Part shown: piece after piece, positions 1-4,521 of the stretch | How positions within the stretch are numbered: the stretch's first letter is position 1 | Layout of the letters: the number at the start of each line of letters is the position of its first letter | Source: an uncultured Clostridia bacterium | GTDB taxonomy: Bacteria > Bacillota > Clostridia > Christensenellales > CAG-138 | NCBI GenBank assembly: GCA_937894955.1 | Contig: CALAXO010000040.1 | Span: forward strand, 1 to 5,989 | DNA: 5,989 nt | Direction of reading: 5' to 3' | Notes under the pieces: model-generated | What the model was told of the DNA's origin: nothing | Database searches by the model: none | Seen by the model: only the letters and a program-made list of their open reading frames with translations | Program-made: the position numbers and the translations under genes

Positions 1-149
1 AGCAGTACGCTCATCCGGAGGAATTGACCGCCGAAATGCTCAACGCCCTGATTGAGAAGATCGTTGTGCATGAGAAAACCGTTGGCGAGGACGGTGAGAA
101 GGAACAGACCGTCGATATTTACTACCGCTTTGTGGGTAAAATCGACTGA
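1..149 (+). CDS. Large serine recombinase, C-terminal fragment (gene starts before the window)
   Basis: The frame is open from the first complete codon at position 3 and stops with TGA at 147-149, giving 48 residues that end in the segment IYYRFVGKID. The preceding stretch contains LTAEMLNALIEKIVVHE, followed by a charged turn (GEDGEKEQ) and a beta strand. This pattern, leucine-rich helix, IEKIVVHE, acidic hairpin and a final YYRF-G-ID strand, is what I know from the C-terminal DUF4368 region of large serine recombinases (TndX/TnpX-like) on clostridial conjugative and mobilisable elements. Such enzymes excise and integrate their element through a catalytic serine in the N-terminal resolvase domain, which lies outside this window, so activity cannot be judged. 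In these elements the recombinase gene often lies near one end, so the element boundary may be just downstream. The family call is from recognition, not from a search. Confidence 0.78.
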   Translation, partial: QYAHPEELTAEMLNALIEKIVVHEKTVGEDGEKEQTVDIYYRFVGKID

Positions 150-164
150 TAACCAAAAATGTAT

Positions 165-182
165 CCTTTTCTCAGGGAAAGG
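165..182 (+). other. Short stem-loop after the recombinase stop
   Basis: CCTTTTC (165-171) can pair with GGAAAGG (176-182) around the loop TCAG, giving seven base pairs with one G-U. No T-run follows directly, so it is a poor intrinsic terminator for the recombinase gene. The 3' arm overlaps AAAGGGGAG (178-186), the only good ribosome binding site in front of the small reading frame beginning at 195, so the hairpin could mask that site. Seen: the complementarity. Inferred: any function. Confidence 0.3.
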
Positions 183-194
183 GGAGCGTCCGAT

Positions 195-412
195 TTGGAT
201 ATCGTTAGCAGTATGACCTTTTTTTGCTGCACGATTTAAAGCGTGAGATTTTCGAATCACTGGTATATACGTTCGACGACGGGCGCTGCAAGGCAAGCGT
301 AAGCATACTTTGCGGAGACAGAACCGTGGAATACAGTTATCCCGGGAGGCCGATTTCTCCGGAGGATTTCTACAGCATGGTTGTATCCGCCGAAATTATG
401 CAACGCAGCTGA
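195..412 (+). pseudogene. Small unrecognised reading frame, apparently frameshifted in a T7 run
   Basis: I do not recognise this protein. The downstream frame is open to TGA at 410-412 and encodes about 62 residues if read from TTG at 224, a start with no ribosome binding site at the right distance. A better start is TTG at 195, eight bases after AAAGGGGAG (178-186), or ATG at 213 in the same frame. That frame stops at 237-239, after 14 codons. One extra T in the run 219-225 would join the two parts into 72 residues with no other change. The product would be soluble and mildly acidic, with no signal peptide after the join, no cysteine-pair motif and no obvious domain; it ends in a short helix (SPEDFYSMVVSAEIM). 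It lies between a recombinase end and a secreted peptidase on the same strand. It may be a decayed gene, a real small gene with a sequencing error, or chance open frame. Apart from this frame and the hairpin just upstream, I see nothing else in the 150-503 stretch. Confidence 0.33.
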
Positions 413-503
413 TTGCGCTGAATTGGAATTAAACGGTGTATATGCGGAATGTGTCCGGAATGACTTCCGCTTTATACAAATAAACAGAAAGGAAATAACC
501 AAA

Positions 504-1591
504 ATGAAAACTTCAAGGTTATTCAAAGCGTTCGCTTTGGCAATGGCGATGCTCCTGCTCGTTTCTTCGCTCGGGATCGGTGTGCTTGCCGAGTCGAGAG
601 TAAGCAAACAAACGGCAATCAGAACCGAGGAGGCAGCACAGGAGTATGTGCAGCAATATGCACGTGAGATAAGTGCGGGGAAAACGGAGTATTCCGTAAC
701 AGGCGGTCAGCGGCCGGAAAGCTTTTCTGATAAAAAAGTTACGTTCCGTATACTCTTTCTCCGTCGGGTTATGCCGTTTACGATGCTGTCAGCGGGGTGG
801 TTGAGGAGATGATGCTCGACTGTGAAAACCCGTATGACGACAGTCGAAAGGGTGAACTCTATTACGGAGGTCCAATGAATTACATTCGCAAAGTTGACGG
901 GAAGTACTTCATGATCACGGACGACACGCGGCTTTCAAAATCCGATGTTGAAAAAATCAGCGAAATCGAAACGGCTGCACTGGAACAAAGGGAAGCTGTG
1001 AAAGGCGTTCCGACAACGACACAGTACTATTACATGAACTCCTCGAACTATTTTACGGCATTGCTCGGAAACAAGTTCGGAACGAACACAAACGGCACAT
1101 GCGTTCAGGCTGCGAGTGCGATTATGCTGAGCTTTTACGACAGGTATGTGAACGGACAGTTTGTTCCCGCCGCATATGAGGATATTGATTCAACCGGCTG
1201 CGGAACAACAGAGGATTTTCATCTGCTGCTGCAATCCTTCATGGGTACAGGTCCATGCACGTTCACCGGTGCCGCAAGCGGATTGAATTCCTACCTTGCA
1301 AGCATCTATTTCAGCGAACCGACGGTGCGTGTGAAAGACGGCAAGCATAACATCGTGTTCGACAGAGTCAGTGAAAACGCAGGTCGAAACAAGCCTGGCG
1401 TCATAGGAATGTCCAAGGACTACAACCCTTCATGCACAATGAATCATGCCGTTGCTGCGTATGGATATCGCACGGAGATGAACGGTGGCGCGATGGTGTC
1501 CGCCGCGTATTTCGTGCATACGGGTTGGAAAAGCCAAAAACTCGGCGCCTTTGCATGGGATTGGTTTTCGGGTGCTCTTTATATCGGCTGA
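504..1591 (+). pseudogene. Secreted C39/C10-like cysteine peptidase, split by one frameshift
   Basis: The start is ATG 504, after AGAAAGGAA (486-494). Residues 1-29 form a signal peptide: basic MKTSR, a long hydrophobic core, and probable cleavage after VLA. The first frame runs through DKK (residue 78) and then into unrelated sequence, stopping at 810-812. The downstream frame carries the rest to TGA 1589-1591. Adding one A to the A6 run at 732-737 joins them as DKK-SYVPYTLSPSGYAVYD, giving 362 residues. Residues about 30-170 look like a propeptide (SPSGYAVYDAVSG resembles the pro-regions of secreted papain-fold peptidases). The catalytic part follows: Cys200 in GTCVQAASAIMLSFYD and His315 in MNHAVAAYGYR are the likely nucleophile and base, with FVHTGW (338-343) near the expected third catalytic site. 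The enzyme would act outside the cell; its substrate is unknown. If the frameshift is real, only a 102-residue secreted stub or an unexported C-terminal part could be made. It could equally be an intact gene with a base-call error. The peptidase-fold call is from motif recognition. Confidence 0.72.
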
Positions 1592-1668
1592 TGCTGAAAC
1601 CTCCGATAAGCGTTCCGCACGGGATTGAGCTGAATTGGGTGCAGATCCGGCTGCAACTGAACGAAAAA

Positions 1669-1708
1669 GAAAAACAACAGGAAAAAACAACAGGAAAAAA
1701 CAACAAAA
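1669..1708. repeat. A-rich 13-bp tandem repeat
   Basis: Two and a half to three copies of a unit reading AAAAAACAACAGG occur head to tail: a shortened first copy ends at 1681, a full copy spans 1682-1694, and a copy that loses the final GG spans 1695-1706. The unit is not a multiple of three and lies after the peptidase stop, as expected of a noncoding repeat growing by replication slippage. A 42-codon open frame (1591-1719) crosses it; its ATG overlaps the peptidase stop, but it has no ribosome binding site and I do not call it as a gene. Confidence 0.7.
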
Positions 1709-1729
1709 CAAAGCGGTGAATGCGAAAAC

Positions 1730-1776
1730 AGCGGACGGCTCGATATTAGGGAGAAATCCTCGAACCATCCGCTTTT
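1730..1776. terminator. Probable bidirectional intrinsic terminator between convergent genes
   Basis: AGCGGACGG (1730-1738) faces CCATCCGCT (1765-1773), a nine-position lower stem with one imperfect pair that becomes a G-U in RNA of the minus strand. Inside it, CTCGA (1739-1743) and TCGAA (1760-1764) extend the stem, and GGA/TCC close a small GAAA loop with a bulge on one side. Read rightwards the stem runs into TTTT ATG TTT; read leftwards it runs into GTTTTCGC. It lies 30 bp past the atpC stop and about 140 bp past the peptidase stop. Its position between convergent genes and T-tracts on both sides suit a shared terminator, stronger for the atp side because of the better pairing. Confidence 0.7.
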
Positions 1777-1803
1777 ATGTTTGGTGTCGTAAAAATACCG
1801 TGT

Positions 1804-2079
1804 TCAGCTTTCGAAGCTTATCTTGCTTGAAAGCAGGGAAACTTCGGGCGATTGGCCGCTCGGTGCAACGCAGAGCAAGCCGCCGTCGCAGCTGAAGTTG
1901 CGTTCCGTGCCGTCTGCTTCGATGAGCCGGCAGCGGCAGGGAACAACGGCCGTTACGAACGGGGCGTGGCCTGCAAGTATGCCAAGCTCGCCTTCGGTGC
2001 CGCGCACGGAAAGGCTCAGGGCGGAACCCGAGAATGCATCACCGTCGGGGGTGGAGATTTTAAGGGTGTAATCTTTCAT
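1804..2079 (-). CDS. atpC: F1 ATP synthase subunit epsilon, short form without the C-terminal helical domain
   Basis: Subunit epsilon sits with gamma in the central rotor stalk of F1 and couples it to the c-ring. The protein is 91 residues, starting at ATG 2079 after AGGTG (2084-2088). It shows the N-terminal beta-sandwich pattern: LKISTPDGDAFSG (6-18), then the family signature GTEGELGILAGHAPFVTAV (27-45), then DGG-LLCV (65-71). Usual bacterial epsilons have about 130-140 residues, with two C-terminal helices that bind ATP or insert into F1 as an inhibitor. Here the protein stops with SSKISFES where those helices should begin. Only 30 bp separate the stop from the terminator stem, so the missing domain is not present in another frame: this is a clean short gene, not a frameshift. 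Naturally short epsilons are known, for example in Chlorobium. Last gene of the operon, after a 95-bp gap. Confidence 0.93.
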   Translation of the reverse strand: MKDYTLKISTPDGDAFSGSALSLSVRGTEGELGILAGHAPFVTAVVPCRCRLIEADGTERNFSCDGGLLCVAPSGQSPEVSLLSSKISFES

Positions 2080-2107
2080 ACTGCACCTGCTGCAATAAGC
2101 GTTATGT

Positions 2108-2178
2108 GATTATGCGCGGGAGACATTATGCTGCTCGGGCATTATGGCTGTCCAGACATTATGCTCCCGAAGCATTAC
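2108..2178. repeat. Array of about 16-bp units with CATTATG core in the atpD-atpC gap
   Basis: Related cores occur at regular steps: GATTATG at 2108, CATTATG at 2124, 2140 and 2157, and CATTAC at 2173. The intervals are 16, 16, 17 and 16 bp. The longest exact copy is AGACATTATGCT, at 2121-2132 and 2154-2165. The sequence between cores varies but tends to carry a CGGG or CCCG block. CGGGAG (2117-2122) can pair with CTCCCG (2164-2169), and GCTCGGG (2133-2139) can pair instead with CCCGAAGC (2166-2173) with one bulge; the two pairings exclude each other. The last unit overlaps the atpD stop. The gap is twice the size of the other two gaps in the operon. Function unknown. Confidence 0.6.
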
Positions 2179-3575
2179 AAGTTCAGATTTTTTGCTTTTT
2201 CAACCGCTTCATCGATCGAGCCGACAAATAGGAAAGCGGATTCGGGCAGGTCATCATGCATGCCTTCGATAATTTCGCGGAAACCGCGGATCGTTTCGCT
2301 GAGCGGAACATATTTGCCCTTAAAACCGGTGAACTGCTCCGCAACCTTAAGCGGCTGAGAGAAGAAACGCTGAACCTTGCGTGCGCGCGAAACGGTCAGT
2401 TTGTCTTCATCGGAAAGCTCGTCCATGCCCATTATGGCAATGATGTCCATAAGCTCGTTGTAACGCTGCAATATGCGCTGAACTTCGCGGGCAATTGCAT
2501 AGTGTTCATCGCCGACAACTTCGCGGGAGAGGATTCGGCTCGTTGATTCAAGCGGGTCAACCGCGGGATAGATGCCTTGGGAAGCAATGCTTCTGCTCAA
2601 AACCGTTGTTGCATCAAGATGCGCAAAAGTGGTTGCGGGTGCGGGGTCGGTCAAGTCATCCGCGGGCACATAAACCGCCTGAACAGAGGTTATCGAACCC
2701 TTTTTTGTTGACGTTATGCGTTCCTGCAATGCACCCATTTCATTTGCAAGCGTGGGCTGATAACCGACAGCGGAGGGCATTCGCCCCAAAAGTGCGGAAA
2801 CTTCGCTGCCCGCCTGCGTAAAGCGGAAGATGTTGTCGATGAAAAGCAGAACATCCTGATGCTCCTCATCGCGGAAGTATTCTGCCATTGTCAATCCGGA
2901 AAGGCCGACGCGCATTCTCGCTCCCGGCGGTTCGTTCATCTGCCCGTAAACAAGCGCGGTTTTTTCAAGAACGCCCGATTGCTTCATCTCGTTATAAAGA
3001 TCGTTGCCCTCGCGTGTGCGTTCGCCGACGCCGGTAAACACGGAGATGCCGCCGTGTTGGGTGGCAATGTTGTTGATAAGCTCCATGATGATAACCGTTT
3101 TGCCGACGCCCGCGCCGCCGAACAAACCGATTTTTCCGCCTTTGGCATACGGACAGATCAGGTCAATGACTTTGATGCCCGTTTCAAGAATTTCGGTGGA
3201 GGAGGAAAGCTCCGCATATGCAGGAGGCATGCGGTGAATGGGCCAATGAGCACAGTCCTTCGGAGCGGGTTTTTCGTCCACGGGGTTGCCGAGAACATTG
3301 AAAATTCTTCCGAGTGTTTTTCTGCCGACGGGAACGCTGATTGCAGCTCCGGTGTCGGTAACGGTTTCGCCGCGCTTGAGGCCGTCGGTGGATTCCATCG
3401 CAATGCAGCGAACGGTGTTGCCGCCGATATGCTGAGCAACTTCAACCGTCAGCGTTTTATCGCCGATCGGAACGGTGAGTGCGTTGTTTATTGCGGGCAG
3501 CCGCCCGGCGGGAAAGTGAACGTCAATAACCGGGCCGATAACCTGGGAGACAGTTCCTGTAAGTTTTTTTGCCAT
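2175..3575 (-). CDS. atpD: F1 ATP synthase subunit beta (catalytic)
   Basis: Beta carries the three catalytic sites of the F1 hexamer and makes or hydrolyses ATP on the cytoplasmic side. The protein has 466 residues, the usual length. The N-terminal beta-barrel begins MAKKLTGTVSQVIGPVIDV. The nucleotide-binding domain has Walker A GGAGVGKT (153-160), the catalytic glutamate in GVGERTREG (Glu185), Walker B DVLLFIDN (241-248), and the conserved stretch SALLGRMPSAVGYQPTL. Then come PAPATTFAHLDATTVLSR and the ASQGIYPAVDPLESTSR segment. The C-terminal helical domain has DELSDED (385-391), the loop that touches gamma and, in enzymes that have it, the epsilon C-terminal domain. Start ATG 3575 follows AAAGGAG (3584-3590) at ideal spacing; that site lies inside a potential hairpin. 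The gene is intact, including its A7 run in codons 2-4. Confidence 0.98.
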   Translation of the reverse strand: MAKKLTGTVSQVIGPVIDVHFPAGRLPAINNALTVPIGDKTLTVEVAQHIGGNTVRCIAMESTDGLKRGETVTDTGAAISVPVGRKTLGRIFNVLGNPVDEKPAPKDCAHWPIHRMPPAYAELSSSTEILETGIKVIDLICPYAKGGKIGLFGGAGVGKTVIIMELINNIATQHGGISVFTGVGERTREGNDLYNEMKQSGVLEKTALVYGQMNEPPGARMRVGLSGLTMAEYFRDEEHQDVLLFIDNIFRFTQAGSEVSALLGRMPSAVGYQPTLANEMGALQERITSTKKGSITSVQAVYVPADDLTDPAPATTFAHLDATTVLSRSIASQGIYPAVDPLESTSRILSREVVGDEHYAIAREVQRILQRYNELMDIIAIMGMDELSDEDKLTVSRARKVQRFFSQPLKVAEQFTGFKGKYVPLSETIRGFREIIEGMHDDLPESAFLFVGSIDEAVEKAKNLNL

Positions 3576-3583
3576 TTTATAAA

Positions 3584-3601
3584 CTCCTTTCGGAAACGGA
3601 G
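3584..3601 (-). promoter_or_regulatory. Ribosome binding site of atpD within a potential hairpin
   Basis: Read on the coding strand the segment is CTCCGTTTCCGAAAGGAG. CTCC pairs with GGAG and TTT with AAA around a three-base loop, with one unpaired G: seven base pairs. The 3' arm AAAGGAG is the whole Shine-Dalgarno sequence of atpD, eight bases before its ATG. If the stem forms it would hide this strong site, and ribosomes finishing atpG 47 bp upstream could help to open it. The pairing is seen; regulation is inferred. Confidence 0.4.
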
Positions 3602-3622
3602 TGGTAGAATGTTGTGAAGCGT

Positions 3623-4474
3623 TTACGCATCGGCACCGGCGATAATCTCCGTGAGCTCCTGCGTGATTGCGCTTTGCCGCGCACGGTTGTATTCAAGCTG
3701 CAAATTGTCCATCATGATGCCTGCATTTTTTGTTGCGCTGTCCATTGCAACGCGTCGCGACGCAACTTCGCACGCAAAGCTTTCGCGAACGGCACCGAAC
3801 AGCAGTGAACATATATATTCGGGGACAACGGCGTTCAGAACGGTTGCACTGTCCGGCTCGAATTCGGCGGGGCGTGCGGAGCCGTCGGACAGGTTCTCAA
3901 GGGGAAGCAGGCATGAGAGGTGCGCCTCGCATTGCATGACCGAAATGTATTCGGTTGACACAAGGAGCAGCCTGTCAAATTCATCATTGAGGTAGCGTTT
4001 GCAAAGGTCGTTGCAAAGCTCTGCGCATTCCTGCACGGTGAAAGCTTCCGCACCGTAACTGCGTTTCGTCAGAGTGTTCCAACGTTCAAAGCCGCGTTTG
4101 CCGATAGGAATAACCTCGATTATGTCATAACCGTCGGAGTTTTCGTCATCGGCAGTCGGAGAAAACGCTTCCGCCGCTTTGCGAAATGCGCCTGTGTTAT
4201 AGCCGCCGGCAAGTCCTCTGTCGCCTGCAATAACGATGAGGACTGCTCTTTTGCCGCTTCGCAGTTTGAGGAAGGGCGAGGAAGCGCATTCACTTGATGA
4301 TGCGATCTGCGCCATGACGGTTCCGAACGCATCAAGATAGCTTCGCGAGGCGGCAAGCTTTTCGGTTGCCTTTCGGATTTTGCTTGCAGCAACAAGCTGC
4401 ATTGCGCGGGTCAGGTGCAGTGTTGAATCAACGCTCTTTATTCTTGTTTTGAGCAGCTTGATGTTTGCGCTCAT
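3623..4474 (-). CDS. atpG: F1 ATP synthase subunit gamma (rotor shaft)
   Basis: Gamma is the rotating shaft inside the alpha3 beta3 ring; its turning drives the binding changes in beta. The protein has 283 residues, the normal size. The N-terminal helix MSANIKLLKTRIKSVDSTLH runs into the hallmark TRAMQLVAASKIRKA (22-36). The middle Rossmann-like part has VLIVIAGDRGLAGGYNTG (78-95), a family signature. The C-terminal helix holds the conserved block SRRVAMDSATKNAGIMMDNL and then LEYNRARQSAITQELTEI, which pairs with the N-terminal helix as the coiled-coil shaft. Start ATG 4474 follows AGAGG (4484-4488) nine bases away. Both neighbouring gaps are 47 bp. Nothing is broken; an acidic insert (PTADDENSDG, about 106-115) is a variable surface loop. 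Confidence 0.96.
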   Translation of the reverse strand: MSANIKLLKTRIKSVDSTLHLTRAMQLVAASKIRKATEKLAASRSYLDAFGTVMAQIASSSECASSPFLKLRSGKRAVLIVIAGDRGLAGGYNTGAFRKAAEAFSPTADDENSDGYDIIEVIPIGKRGFERWNTLTKRSYGAEAFTVQECAELCNDLCKRYLNDEFDRLLLVSTEYISVMQCEAHLSCLLPLENLSDGSARPAEFEPDSATVLNAVVPEYICSLLFGAVRESFACEVASRRVAMDSATKNAGIMMDNLQLEYNRARQSAITQELTEIIAGADA

Positions 4475-4483
4475 TGTAAATAA

Positions 4484-4505
4484 CCTCTGTTATCTGTTTA
4501 TCTGT
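4484..4505. repeat. Short 8-bp tandem repeat carrying into the atpG ribosome binding site
   Basis: TTATCTGT occurs twice head to tail (4490-4497 and 4498-4505), followed towards atpG by the related CTCTGT (4485-4490). On the coding strand this reads ACAGATAA twice and then ACAGAGG, so the third degenerate unit supplies the AGAGG binding site of atpG. Copy-number change would not alter the distance from binding site to start codon. Short and possibly chance. Confidence 0.4.
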
Positions 4506-4521
4506 TGAATCCTCGGAATGT

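Noticed and set aside
413..444. Possible promoter before the peptidase (TTGCGC or TTGGAA with TATATG)
   Set aside because: The spacers are 20 and 10 bases, neither acceptable for a normal sigma-70-type promoter.
257..607. 116-codon open frame on the minus strand across the small frame and the peptidase signal peptide
   Set aside because: Its apparent hydrophobic part mirrors the signal peptide of the peptidase gene. The plus-strand reading has a binding site and a sensible protein; this one does not.
1401..1768. Minus-strand frames with phenylalanine and cysteine-rich stretches
   Set aside because: The F/C runs are the reverse complement of the A-rich tandem repeat, and the frames cross the terminator hairpin and the conserved peptidase C-terminus.
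2080..2174. A hidden small gene in the atpD-atpC gap
   Set aside because: The ATG codons in the repeats on the coding strand lack binding sites, and the 16-bp period breaks any shared frame.
2108..2178. Reading the periodic array as a CRISPR
   Set aside because: The repeat core is only about 7 bp and the whole unit 16 bp; there are no 20-40 bp repeats and spacers and no cas genes.
2859..3617. 252-codon open frame on the plus strand opposite atpD
   Set aside because: It is antisense to an intact, well conserved beta gene, and its product shows no domain pattern.
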